A stretch of 64,000 bases of DNA from Calamus simplicifolius (GCA_900491605.1 UESW01004759.1:314150-378149); one strand, 5' to 3'. Numbered from the stretch's first letter, positions 47,785 through 59,502 are shown. Program-made: numbers and translations. The notes: a model not told the origin generated them from the letters alone.

Positions 47785-48000
47785 GAAGTGACGAGGTGTC
47801 GACTCTGCCCTAATAAATCAACATTTGACTCCCAGGTGTCGACTCCCGCAAAGTCGGGTGTCGACTCCAAATCGCTAACACAGTCAGCGCTCGAACTGGA
47901 GTCGGCTCCGAATTACAGGTGTCGGCTCCAAGGTCAGGGACCGAGAGCGACACAGTCAGAGGTGTCGACTCCTCATTCTGAGGTGTCGACTCCAAGACAA
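47785..48000 (-). repeat. Palindromic cluster in the pol/env-like spacer of F
   Basis: About nine motifs of the GGTGTCGACTC / GGAGTCGGCTCC type within about 200 bases. The minus strand also shows TTATTAGGGCAG followed by AGTCGACACC (47797-47816), the same acceptor-like string as in A and B. Confidence 0.85.
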
Positions 48001-48189
48001 ATTCAGCAAAAAATATATGAGATACAAATGACTGAAACTCGTCAAAATAAATTTTATAAAATTTTGATAAAATTTGGAGTATTAAGGATCAAATAGCTCA
48101 AATGACTAGATAATTTGTCCTTAAAATAGTGAAGGGAATATCAAGAAATTGATAGAAATTTTAGATTCTCATTCCTTAATGTATCAAAA

Positions 48190-51100
48190 TCAATCCATAG
48201 GGTCACATATCCCTAATTCACCTCTAAGATAACAAAATCTTTCTTCACTCAAAGGTTTTGTAAATATGTCAGCTAATTGTTCCTCTGTATTAACATATTC
48301 AAGACAAATTTCATTATTAGCTACATGTTCTCTTATGAAATGATATCTAATTTCAATGTGTTTTGTTCTTGAATGTTGAATTGGATTTTTAGTTAGATTT
48401 ATTGCACTCGTGTTATCACATCTAATTGGTGTTTTGTCGGGGTTATGCCATAATCTTCAAGTTGTCTCTTAATCCAAAGGATTTGAGCACAGCAACTTCC
48501 AGCTGCAACATATTCTGCTTCAGCAGTAGATAATGCAACCGAATTTTGCTTTTTGCTAAACCAAGAGATTAAGTTACATCCTAAGAATTGACATGCACCA
48601 CTTGTGCTTTTTCTATCCAATTTACATCCAGCATAGTCAGAATCAGAATATGCAATTAAATTTAAGGTTGAGTCTCTAGAGTACCATAAACCTACATTTT
48701 TAGTTCCACTTAAATATCTTAAAATTCTTTTTACAGCAATTAAGTGAGATTCTTTAGGTTCAGATTGAAATCTAGCACATAGACATACTGCAAACATAAT
48801 ATCTGGTCTACTAGCAGTTAAGTAAAGAAGAGATCCAATCATACCTCTGTAATGTTTTTGATCTACTTTCTTACCATCTTCATCTTTGTCCAATTTGCAC
48901 GAAGGACTCATAGGTGTCCCAAGTGGTTTGATTGACTCCATTCCAAATTTCTTGAGCAGTTCTTTTGTGTATTTGGCTTGATTGATGAAGATTCCATCTT
49001 TGCTTTGTTTGATTTGAAGTCCTAGGAAGAAGTTGAGTTCTCCCATCATACTCATTTCAAACTCACCCTGCATTAACTTTGCAAATTCTTGACATAACAA
49101 ATTGTTAGTAGCACCGAAAACAATATCATCAACATATATCTGTACTACTAATAAATCTTTGTCTTTTGTTTTCAAAAATAGTGTTTTATCGACATTTCCT
49201 CTTACAAAATCATTTTCAATCAGAAATTTACTTAATCTTTCATACCAAGCCCTAGGTGCTTGTTTCAAACCGTATAGTGCTTTGTGTAATTTAAAAACAT
49301 GATTTGGAAATTCATGATCTTCAAATCCCGGTGGTTGTTCAACAAAAACTTCTTCATTTATAAATCCATTTAAGAATGCGCTTTTAACATCCATTTGAAA
49401 TAAATTGATATGCATATGACATGCAAATGCAAGTAACAATCTAATTGCTTCAAGTCTAGCTACAGGTGCAAAAGTTTCATCAAAATCAATTCCTTCTTCT
49501 TGATTATATCCTTTTGCAACTAATCTAGCTTTGTTTCTTATTACTATGCCATTTTCGTCTAATTTATTTCTAAATACCCATTTTGATCCTATTACAGAAT
49601 GATCTTTAGGTCTATCCACTAATGTCCAAACATTATTTCTAGTGAATTGATTTAATTCTTCTTGCATGGCTAACATCCAGTTATTATCTTTTTCAGCTTC
49701 TTCAATAGTTTTTGGTTCAATTTGAGATACAAATGCAAGATGATTATTGATGTTTCTCATTGATGATCTAGTTCTTACTCCTTGAGATGGATCACCTATA
49801 ATTAATTCTCTTGGATGACCATAGGCATATCTCCAATCTCTAGGTAGATCTATATCATTACGATTTCCATCAACATCAACACTAGGAGAATCATTATCTT
49901 TAGCTTCTTGTTCATGATCTGAAGATACATCTATATTTAATTTTTTCAATGTCTCTTTCTAGAATGTTTGTATCTTCCTCATCATCAATCTTTTTAGAAC
50001 TTGATGCTAAAGATTCATCAAAGATTACATGAATAGATTCTTCTACTATTAAGTTTCTCTTGTTAAATACTCTATAAGCTTTACTTGATGTTGAATATCC
50101 TAAGAATATGCCTTCATCAGATTTTGCATCAAATTTTCCTAGGTTATCTTTGCCATTATTATGAATGAAACACTTACAACCAAATGCATGAAAATAGCTT
50201 ATGTTTGGTTTTCTATTATTCCATAGTTCATAAGGTGTTTTCTTAATGATTGGCCTAATTAAAGCTCTATTAAGGATGTAGCATGCCGTGTTTATAGCTT
50301 CTGCCCAAAAGTATTTTGGTAAGTTGCTTTCACATAGCATGGTACGGGCCATGTCTTCTAGGGTTCTATTTTTTCTTTCAACTACACCATTTTGTTGCGG
50401 TGTTCTAGGTGCAGAAAAATTATGATGGATGCCATTTTCTATGCAAAAATTTTTAAATAAATGATTTTCAAATTCGGTGCCATGATCACTTCTTAGAGAC
50501 ACTATGGTGTTGTTTTTCTCATTTGTGACCTTCTTGAAGAATTTCAAAAATAGTGGAAAGGTCTCATCCTTATGAGCTAAAAATAATACCCAAGTGTATC
50601 TAGAGTAATCATCTACAATCACAAGACCATATTTCTTTCCTCCTAGACTTGTGGTTCTAGTAGGTCCAAAAAGATCCATGTGAAGTAGTTCAAGTGGCCT
50701 AGAAGTGGAAACAATATTTTTAGTTTTGAAAGAATTTCTAGTTTGTTTTCCAAATTGACATGCATCACAAATTTTATTATTTTCAAAATCTAATTGTGGA
50801 AGTCCTTTTACTAAATCCATTCTAATTAATTTTGAAATAAGGTGTGTGCTTGCATGACCTAATCTACGATGCCACAACCAACCAATCTCATTTATATTAG
50901 CATTATTAGCAACTAGGCAATGATTACTTGTAGACAAATTGTCTAAATCAATCAGGTATACATTGCCATTTCTATTTCCAATAAAAACAATGCTATTATC
51001 AATGGGATTAGAAACTGTGCATATAGAAGATTCAAATGATACTTTAAAACCTTTGTCACATAATTGACTAATGCTAATTAAATTATGTTTCAAACCATCA

Positions 51101-51318
51101 ACATATAAGACATTTTCAATATATGTGGAGGGAGTTATTTGAATGTTACCAAACCCCAAGATTTGGCCTTTGCCATTGTCGCCAAATGTAACTACTCCTC
51201 CTCTTTTGCTTTCAAGGGTGATGAATTGATCCTTGTCACCCGTCATGTGCCTTGAGCAGCCGCTATCGAGATACCACTTTCTCTTTGATCTTTTGGCCGC
51301 AAGACACTCCTGCAAAAA
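48190..51318 (-). CDS. pol: pol of F (protease, integrase, RT, RNase H), two frame breaks
   Basis: Protease WYLDSGCSRHMTGD is near 51265. The integrase zinc region (LWHRRLGHAS) is near 50880. The core holds LLHMDLFGP, RSDHGTEFEN and QQNGVVERKNRT, with the catalytic D, D and E all present. RT starts near 49600 with a KWVFRNKLDENG block; YGLKQAPRAWYERL is present and the catalytic YVDD intact near 49130. RNase H has SDSDYAGCKLDRKS and AEAEYVAAGSCC. Frame breaks are one at about 49930 (A run) and one near 48435 (C run, after DYGIT). The true end is GICDPMD with TGA at 48190-48192. It would be one continuous pol if those two indels were sequencing errors. Confidence 0.92.
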
Positions 51319-52973
51319 TAATTAAGTCTTATATTTAGGTACCCAAGCTTTCTTGGGTCCTTCATGGTTAGTAGCATAAACAATTGTTCCTTTAGGAACC
51401 CAAATTTTCTTTCCTTTACTATTTATCTTCTTATCTATTTTCTTAAAATTGCATTCAAAAACTTTGTGTCCCTTCTTGTTACAGTAATGACATGTAACAT
51501 TATCATTGTTTTGTTCCTTTCTAAAAAAGTTTTTGACAAATTTTTGTTTCAAATTAGGTCTATATCCTAAACCAGCCTTATCATATATAGCTCTTTGATT
51601 ACTTAACAATAAATTAAGTTTTTCTGAACTATAAGTGAATTTATCAACAATACTTTTATATTTATCAACTTCCTTCTTTAGTTTATCATTTTCATTAGAA
51701 ATTGATTCTTTTTCTTTAGTCAAATTTCTTTTTCAGATTTCAGCACTTTAGTTTCTTTATTAAGATTTTCTTTTTCTTCAATCAAAGTTAAATTTTTATT
51801 TTTCAAAAACTTATATTTCTTTTTCAAAATTTTGAAATCACCAACAAGTTCATTAAAAGCATCAAATAATTCATCAAAAGCAAATTCATCGCAAGGGTTT
51901 TCAGAACTTACCTCATCCTCTTCGTTTGCCATAAAGCAAATGTTAGCAACCTCCTTTTGTTCTTCCTCCGATGAGGATTCATCGCTGTCGCTCCAAGTTG
52001 CAACATAGGCTTTCTTTTTCTTCTTGAAAGTCTTTTTCAGTTGAGGACAATCATATCTGTAATGCCCCGGTTTCTTACATTCATAGCAAATCAAGGGGTC
52101 TTTCTCTTTATCCTTGTCCTTGTCTTTTTCTTTCTCTCCTTCCATCTTAGTTCCAAATTTCTTCTTGTGGAAGGGTCTCTTTCTCCTCATGAATTTTTTG
52201 AACTTTCTTGCTAGAAGAGCTGTCTCATCATCATCTTCTTCACTATCATTGCAGCTCTCCTCATTTTCAGCAGCCTTAAGAGCTATGGTCTTTTTCTTTT
52301 TCACATCTTCTTCTATGTGCTGCTTCATGGTCAATTCATGGGTCATTAGGGATCCTAGAAGCTCCTCTAAGGGTAAGGTGTTGAGGTCCTTTGCTTCTTG
52401 GATTGCTGTCACCTTCGCTTCCCACGTTCTTGGAAGTGACCTGAGAATTTTTCGAACAAGTTCAGAGTTAGAATATGTTTTGCCTAAACTTTTCAACCCA
52501 TTTACAATATCAGTAAATCTAGTATACATGCTAGCTATATTTTCAGTTTGTTCCATGCAAAATAACTCATATTTATGAACAAGAATGTTTATTTTGGATT
52601 CTTTTACTTGGTTAGTACCCTCATGGGTAACCTCTAATCTATCCCAAATCTCCTTTGCGGAATTACAAGTGGAGATTCTATTAAATTCATTAGCATCTAA
52701 AGAGCAATATAAGACATTCATGGCCTTAGCATTGAGCTGTGCCATTTTCCTATCATTATCATTCCAATCCCTTTCGGGCTTAGGAACAATAGTGCCATCA
52801 ACAACGTGTGTGGGTGTACTAGGTCCATTAGTTATAACACCCCACAATTCATAATCAGAAGCTTGAATGAATATCCTCATTCTTGCTTTCCAATAAGAAT
52901 AGTTGGAACCATTAAACAAAGGAGGTCTATTTGTAGAATGACCTTCGGCAAATGATCCAACTTGAGTTGCCAT
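51319..52973 (-). CDS. gag: gag of F, with one frame change and a conserved stop before protease
   Basis: ATG 52973 (MATQVGSFAEGHSTNRPP). The capsid domain runs over about residues 20-240 (SYWKARMRIFIQASDYELWG near the start). Knuckle CYECKKPGHYRYDC is near residue 300, followed by an acidic serine stretch and a lysine/leucine coiled coil. The first frame stops at TGA 51720. The next frame continues the coil and holds a second knuckle, CHYCNKKGHKVFEC, then WVPKYKT and TAA at 51322-51324. Protease follows in the same frame after LFLQECL. The tRNA-primed leader is only about 50 bases long. Confidence 0.9.
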
Positions 52974-53020
52974 TTGGATCTTTAGCTCTTGATCGTGTGA
53001 TCAAAATCTAATGAGCACTT

Positions 53021-53032
53021 GCTCTGATACCA
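53021..53032 (-). other. Primer binding site of F
   Basis: Minus strand TGGTATCAGAGC, two bases from the LTR. Complementary to the 3' end of initiator tRNA-Met. Confidence 0.95.
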
Positions 53033-53034
53033 AT

Positions 53035-54536
53035 TGTTGGCCCAGATGACAACCCAAGAGGGGGGGGTGAATTGGGTTCTTTAAAAATTTAGCCTCTTGA
53101 AAAATTGTTTGCTTAAGATGAATGAAACAAATGCAATGTAAATACAAAGTACAGCGAATAAAACAGAGATAGAGATAGAGTCAATGGAAGCACGGCAAAC
53201 ACAAAGATTTTATAGTGGTTCGGTGTATCCAACACCTACGTCCACTCCCAAGATCCTACTTGGGTCCACACTATAATCACCTCGATTACAGCCGAGTTGT
53301 TTTACAAGTTCACAACTCAAACTTGTTGTTTTACCCGGGATCACAACGAACCCAGCCGGTTTTTCGGGCTCACCAGCACACAACCCAAAACTCAAGCTAA
53401 ACTAGCTTGACCCGAGGTTAACAACCTCCACTAGTTCAATCCCCTTTGATTGAACTAGGCACAAACAAGTATAAGAATGTTTTACAAATTTTCACAGCTC
53501 CTTAATGAGCAAATATTCAAAGAAAAGTAAATAGGTTTAGAAAAGCCTGGTTTGAAGTTGTTTGGCTTTGAGCTTTTCTTCTTTTCCTCTTCTCCTTGCT
53601 GGGTTGAATCAAGCCTCAGCTCCGATTCTTCACAGTAGATGCAGTTGAGAAGATTGAAAAGTTGGTCTCTTTCTTCTAGTTGAGAATCCTCCGATTTTCT
53701 CTATTTGAACGGCTTGGATTCTTCTTTGAGCTTTGTGGAGTGGAAGGTTTTGAACTTGAAAGCTCCTCTCTTGGATATAAGGCTCAAGACTTCTCGGATT
53801 TTGATTTTTGATTTTTGTCTATCCGTTTCTATCTTTCTCTTTCTATATTTTCAAACGGTTTTTTCCCCTTTTTATAGATTTTCCTTTGATTCATTTTTGG
53901 GTGGAAATCTAGCCGTTGGAGTGTACCTGGAAGGATTTTCCATTCATAAAAAATAGCCGTTAGATGTCAGAAATCAAAAATATTACCGTTAGAGCTGATC
54001 TGGCATTTTTGATTTTTCGTCCAGGTGGGTTGGAGTCGGCTCCAGCTTTTCAGGTGTCGGCTCCGAATCGTTTTTCCATAAATAGTAAAATCTGAGTTCG
54101 TCGTGGAGTCGGCTCCGCAAAAGTAAGTGTCGGCTCGCCGTCGTCAGGTGTCGGCTCCCGAAAACTGTAGGTGTCGGCTCCAGGATGCTCAGAAAATTCG
54201 CTCTGTTCCAGCATCGGAGTCGGCTCCAGACACAGTAAGTGTCGACTCCGAAACCTTAGGTGTCGGCTCCGAAACTCTAGGTGTCGGCTCCAGGTTGTAT
54301 CAAAAATCAGATTAAAATTGAATTGGCCATGGGGTCGGCTCCAGACTTTCTAGGTGTCGACTCCAAGCTCTGAAACTTTGAAATCTCTGATTTGTATTTG
54401 ATTCAAAATTTATTTCTTAATTCCTTTAAATTGATCAAATAAATTTAAGTCCTGAAACACTTATAAAATCCATTAGTAATCAAATGAATATACTCAATTC
54501 CTTTATTAATCATCAAAATCAATGAGTGGATCAACA
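53035..54536 (-). repeat. 5' LTR of F (right)
   Basis: Nearly identical to 44251-45765. G8 run at 53060-53067. Palindrome cluster at about 54030-54365. Confidence 0.95.
53867..53876 (-). promoter_or_regulatory. TATA box in the 5' LTR of F
   Basis: Minus strand TATAAAAAGG, downstream of the palindrome cluster in the direction of transcription and upstream of a purine-rich leader. Confidence 0.7.
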
Positions 54537-54541
54537 AAAAA

Positions 54542-55605
54542 GCTCTCAGGAAGCCTCCTCCTCCTTCTTCTTATGAGTTGTAGTCATCTGGAGTTGCGGC
54601 AAGGGGTAATTGATGCAAGACTCTCTCATTCCCTTGACTTCGAGCTTGCCTCCTTGACAAAAGTGAGGGAAAAGTAGAGAAGCAAGAAAACAAGAAGAGC
54701 TCGTGTGGCTGTAAACAATGCCTATCCTTCCCCTTTTAAAGCAATCAAGCGAGGAGACAAATGACATTAACCAGAAGGACTCTAAAGAATCGAGGTTCAT
54801 CGGTTCACGTGCCTTGATCTTTGATTTGGCCACATTTTGTCCAGCCAGATGCCCTTGGTTAGAATTTGAAGAGATTTCCCTTGCCTGATGAGATGAAGTA
54901 ATGGTGCATGGTATCAGAAATAGTGCGCCCTCTCGATCTCAATCTGCATGGGTTACAGTCAAATGCTTGGGCCCAATTCCCCAAGTACGAATAAAAGCAG
55001 CAAATTAAGGATGGGGGCATGTGATGCATAGGATGAAAATATTTTGCATAAATCAATCAACATATGAAGGCAGTAGAACCTATCATGGGGAATAGAATCC
55101 ACCAACTGCAAAGTCTAAGCCTCGGTAGGGCTGAGCTATCTCTGCACCTCGATATGACTGAGTAGAGTTCTCCGAACCTCGATAGGGTCGAGCTATCTTC
55201 GTGCCTCGGTATGACTGAGCGGAGTTCTCCAAACCTTAGCAGGGTCGGGCTATCTCCATGCCTTGGCATGGCCAAGCGGAGTTCTTCGAACTTTGGCAGG
55301 GCTAAGCTATCTTCGAGCCTCGTCAAGGCCGAGCATATCCTATCGTCCCCTCCAACTGTCAGCCAAGCTAAGACGTTTCTAAGTCCATCCTCTAATCTTT
55401 CAATCAAGGCTCTCCTAGGCTATCCTCGAGAAGCCTAAGAGTGTTAAGAAAATGGCCAAATCCATATTCACTCAGGCAATCAAGAACACAAAGCAATTGA
55501 AAGAAAGTAAAATTTTATTCATCAAGCTCCATATTGCTGAAGGGTTACAAGTGCTCAAGGCATGAAAGAGTTTTTCCATTACAAAAAAGAAAAAAGGAGA
55601 AGTTC
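54542..55605 (+). other. 3' spacer of D, right of F, with a short hairpin array
   Basis: The D sequence resumes after F. A small array at about 55105-55340 alternates CCTCGGTATGACTGAGCGG-like and CTTGGCATGGCCAAG hairpins, the same grammar as 42825-43790. A segment at 55500-55590 (AAAATTTTATTCATCAAG..GGTTACAAGTGCTCAAGG) resembles 43860-43925 and gives a minus-strand AATAAAAT signal. No sense gene is seen. Confidence 0.55.
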
Positions 55606-55619
55606 TATAGTTCTCTAGG

Positions 55620-58397
55620 CTCAGCTGCATCTTCCTAAAGGGGAGCTTCTAAAGGATGGGTGGCTGAAGCAGGCTGGCTCGGTTGATCTGCCTCCTAGCA
55701 ATTGAAGGGAGAACCTCGGCTACCTTGGCAACCGATGGAAGAACCTTAGCTCCCTCGATGGCTGATGGGAGACCCTCAACCTCTCTGAGACCTAATGATG
55801 ACCTCAACTCGATCTCCAGGGCGCCTTCTTCGTACTCTGCATCAGCCTATACATAAGACGAGGCCAAGGGATCGCCTAGTGATGAAACACAGTAACCTTC
55901 ACTCTTAAGGAACGATAGGTCCAAGTCTGGATATGCCTAGGCAACCCTCTGCCATGTCTCCCTCGCCGCCAATCCATAGACACCCTTGAAAAATTGAACC
56001 TTCACTTCGGAAAATTTGGCTAAACTTTTGTACTTTTTGACTGCGAGGGCAGCCTAGTTGTTCGCCTCGATCACTTGGCTTCGAAGCCCATAGCATTCTT
56101 CCATCAGCATTTTAACCCTCTCTGTTGCCCTAAACTCTTCAAGTTTCGCCTGGGAGACATAACAGGCAGAATCGATTCCATCAGGAAAGGAATGCAAAGT
56201 CTACTGGTACAGAGTGTGTAAATGCATACCTCTACCATCGCTTCGGCATGACAAGCATCTGCCTTCGCAGCCTGCTCCTAGAGCTTCTTATTTTCTTCCT
56301 CACATTGCTGAAGCTTTATCTCAGCATGATCCAGCTTCACTCGGCTTGTCTCCGCCTTATGCTTTGTCATTGTAAGGTCAGCCATGACCGACGCTGCCCG
56401 CTTCTAGCTTCATTTAAACCTGCAACACTTGTTGTTAAGCTTCTTATTCAGCGTATTTATTTCCTTTGTGGCCTCTACCCGAAACCTCGATAATTCTGAC
56501 GGGCTTCCTTGGTCGATTTATTGGCCACCCCGACTGATTTATTGGCTTGATCGAGCTCAGCCAGGGCCTTGGATAGCTCCTCGGAGAGTTAGCTAACCGA
56601 GCCCTCTCTGCTCCGAAGCTTAGCGTTATCCTGCAAAACTCAGGCATGAGCCTTCAATACCAAATTCAGGCGATTAAACATCTCCCTCAAAAGAATTGCG
56701 TTCTGCAGCAAAACACAACAAATAAGCTTGGAAACAACTGAACACGTTGAGAAAATGAAGAAGGTATTCCCTTATGTTTACCTGGGAGGAATAGATGATG
56801 TTCATGGTCCTCATGAGCTGAAAGTTGCTAACCGCAGGTAAAAACTCCAAATCCTCGGGGATGATGCACCCATCAATCGTGAGGGAAACATGACCTTCAC
56901 CTTCTTCCTCAATGTCTATCCTAGAAGAACTTTCTCGCTAACCAAAGAAAGAACGGATCCTTCTCGGCCATCAACTTTCCCTTGAAACCAGGGCAGGTTG
57001 AGTAGGAAACGTCAGTCTGACTAGCTTCCTCTGCTGGAAGACCTTCCTGACCTTCGACATGTCACTCAGCCTCCCTCATCCCTTCGGTGAGGGACCCTTC
57101 AGCCGAAGGCCCTTTCTGACCTTCGGCATGTCACTAAGGGCCGAGGGACTCTTTAGCCGAAGGCCCTTCCTGACCTCCGGCATGTTGCTCGGCCTCCTTT
57201 GGCCCTTCGGGAAGAGACTCCTCAGTTGAAAGCCCTTCTTGACCTTCAACGTGTTGCTCAACATCCCTCCTAGGGAGAAACCCCTCAGCTGTTGAAGGAG
57301 GGACATCACTATCAGCCGGTGGCACCCCTTCAATCTCTTCCATTGGCTCCTTTCCCTCGGAGCCAACCTACCTTTATACCTCTTCGCCAGCATGTCTTCA
57401 TCTCTTCCCGACGGTGAGGGGGATTGATGACTAAACCTGACTCTCTTCTTTCCAAGGCTTGGCAAGGGTGGACGGATCTCTTATCGTCTTTTCTTCTTTT
57501 CGAGCTTGACAAGGTTGAACGAGACCCTTCGCCCACCTTGCCACTATCGAGCTTCCTGGACTTATGCCTCTTCTTAGCATCATGCTTCTGATTGTCCTTT
57601 TTTAGCTCCTTCCTCAATCGAGCTCCGAAGTTGGACTTGACTACTACTAATAGAACAAATAAATGTTCAGCAAGACACAAGTAGATACATCTAAAGCTTA
57701 ATAAGCAAAGCGTGGAGTTAAAGCCTACCTCGAGGATCGATGCCGCTAAGCCCTGCATTAAAAAGGGCATCCTCAGTCTGTAGGATCCCGACCGGCAGTG
57801 CAGGGCCATGGGTGATAATCTCCAAATCTTTGTGCTCTGCTTTAACAGTTTCAGACCTCTATTCAGATTATCAGGAAAATCTTCCCACAATCGAGGGAAG
57901 CGGCATTCACCGCTCCACTAAACAATGAAGAAGTGGGACTTCTAACCTTTTATTGAAGAGGGGGCTCCTGCGATCCTTTTGAAGGCCTTCCGAGGGCCGG
58001 CCAGGTAGAGGTTTGGGGAAGACGATATTATGGCAGGCTCAAAACAGAGGCACTGTGACAGTCACTCCCACAAATTTGCATAAGGAGATGAAACCCACAA
58101 TGTGTCTCTAGTTGTTCAGCGCCACCACCGAGGGCAAGATCCCGTAAAACTTCATTATGCCCTCGACAATTGAGTGGAGAGGAAGACGAAGGTCAGATTT
58201 GAAACACTATTCGTAGAAGATAATTCTGGATGCCAGCGCTCCCGATGCCCTTTGTTCAGGACTAAGGACTTGTAAGACGAAGTCACTGGGAATCCAATAT
58301 TCTCGATGAATCGTCTTCAGGTCTACCAGAGTTATGGTTGAGGCGATGTGTCCCAAATGCTCCATGTCTTTGCACGAACAGAGGATGAACTGGCCAT
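55620..58397 (-). pseudogene. Antisense ORF of D (Tat-type aORF, Transposase_28-like)
   Basis: On the strand opposite to gag-pol, from about ATG 58397 leftwards, broken frames read VDLKTIHREYWIPSDFVL, LSPEQRASGALASRI, RLPLHSIVEGIMKFYGILPS and HIVGFISLCKFVGVTVTVP. This pattern matches what Pfam calls Transposase_28, a putative gypsy-type transposon protein (from memory). After CTCGAG|GTAGGC near 57728, a likely intron of about 100 bases ends near 57630, before SNFGARLRKELKKD. A lysine-rich region, a repeat segment (57065-57300, MPEVRKGLRLK-type units) and a coiled-coil tail (56700-56100) follow. Stops are numerous. The role in Tat elements is unknown; antisense transcription of this region is reported for Grande. 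Confidence 0.65.
57065..57300 (-). repeat. Tandem repeat inside the antisense ORF of D
   Basis: Three to four imperfect units of about 60-70 bases containing CCCTTCCTGACCTTCGGCATG and a following GCCGAAGGCCC on the plus strand. They encode repeated MPEVRKGLRLK-like blocks on the minus strand. Confidence 0.75.
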
Positions 58398-58753
58398 GGC
58401 GTTCTTCTTCGGGAAGACACTTGGTTTCAGGAGAAAGAAAAAACCTAGTATCTAAAAAGGTGCAAGGGAAGAAGACACCAGCTACCTCTTTTTAAACCGC
58501 CTCAACAAAGGGCGAAATATTATTGGCACGAAACCCTAATGATCGCATGCCTTTAATTCAGGCACCATGTGTCATTCCACTGACCGTCCATGTGTGGAAA
58601 TCAAAGAGGCTCTCCTTGTCCAGCAAGAAGAAATGATGGAACAATGGCTTGGCATTAATGAGGCCATCATGATGCGCCTCTACGAATTCAAATTCCACAA
58701 GTGAAATTGAGCCATCATGAACTCTACTCCCTATGCCTGAACCTATGCTTCGT

Positions 58754-58772
58754 CTAGGGAGTGAGGGGCATG
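58754..58772 (+). promoter_or_regulatory. Polypurine tract of D
   Basis: CTAGGGAGTGAGGGGCATG directly precedes the 3' LTR. C has CTAGGGAGTAGGGGGCATG on the minus strand at the matching place. Confidence 0.75.
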
Positions 58773-59497
58773 TGATGCAGGGTAAAATCATCCCGCATTG
58801 ATTGGTAGATGTGGCAGGCATTGGAATCCACTTCTGAGCTCTAACTCACTAATCGCTGCGTTCAGAAGAGGTCCACTCCCTATCGTAGAAAAGGATAAGC
58901 TGCGCCAATCTTCGAACCTCGATAGGGCCAAGCCATCACTGAACATCGATAGGGCCGAGCCATCTCTATACATTTTTATACCTCGGCATGACCGAGCCCC
59001 AGCTCCTCAAGATCAACATCACCCTTGCTCGGATCACATCGGACGTTTCGGAGGATGAATCGCACCGATCACTAAGATCTCGGAGCGAACCTCTCTAGAC
59101 GAAAATAGGGGCCAGATATAATACTCCCTCCATGATCAACGGATTTTAGTCTTATCGGCTACCAACTTCCTAAAACGCGCTCAAAAAATCAGGTAACGAC
59201 TTACCATATCGGAAGCGCATAAATACTAAATCACAAGATCCCCAAGTATGCTTTCAAGCCCTAATATACACCATTGATCTTCAAAGACCTTCTCTAGGGC
59301 ATCCTTCTATAACAACCTTTTCCACTCTATCTGCTTGTTGAGGGTTTTCACTGACTTGAGTATTGAGGCCTTTCGCATGGACCATCCACCTTCATTCCTG
59401 GGTAAGGATGATTTTGCAGGTTTACTAGGACGAAAAAAGCTATTCAAATTCCGATGTGTATCGTCCTCAAGCCGAAGAACGAAAATCCGTAGTAATA
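58773..59497 (+). repeat. 3' LTR of D
   Basis: Begins TGATGCAGGGTAAAATC, aligned along its length with 24450-25192. The right end has drifted: GTAGTA where the 5' copy has GCATCA, plus three more bases before the AGGAT duplication. Hairpin motifs lie at about 58915-58995. Confidence 0.82.
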
Positions 59498-59502
59498 AGG
59501 AT

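Larger units (their letters stand above)
44246..54541 (-). mobile_element. Sirevirus-like Ty1/copia element F, nearly intact, nested in D
   Basis: F (44251-54536) has LTRs of 1515 bp (left, 3') and 1502 bp (right, 5') with target duplication AAAAA (44246-44250 and 54537-54541). On the minus strand it reads primer site, gag, pol, palindrome spacer, env-like ORF and purine tracts. I count about 15 small differences between the LTRs, so it is the youngest dated element in the window. Only a handful of single-base breaks interrupt its ORFs, and most lie in homopolymer runs. Confidence 0.95.
24445..59502 (+). mobile_element. Ty3/gypsy (Tat-like) element D, split by B and F
   Basis: D runs from an LTR at 24450 to an LTR ending near 59497, with probable target duplication AGGAT (24445-24449 and 59498-59502). 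Its internal parts are gag (25276-26600), protease (split by B), RT, RNase H and integrase (38968-42620), a hairpin array, an antisense ORF, a purine tract and the 3' LTR. An antisense ORF between pol and the 3' LTR is known from Tat-lineage elements such as Grande. Removing B and F leaves about 12.6 kb. All coding parts are degraded. Confidence 0.85.

Noticed and set aside
51690..51730. A programmed gag frameshift in F at 51720
   Set aside because: A and B change frame nearby but at different bases and by different offsets, so independent indels explain it better than a conserved signal.
53021..53032. GCTCTGATACCA as a possible tRNA gene end
   Set aside because: It is the primer binding site next to the LTR; no cloverleaf sequence surrounds it.
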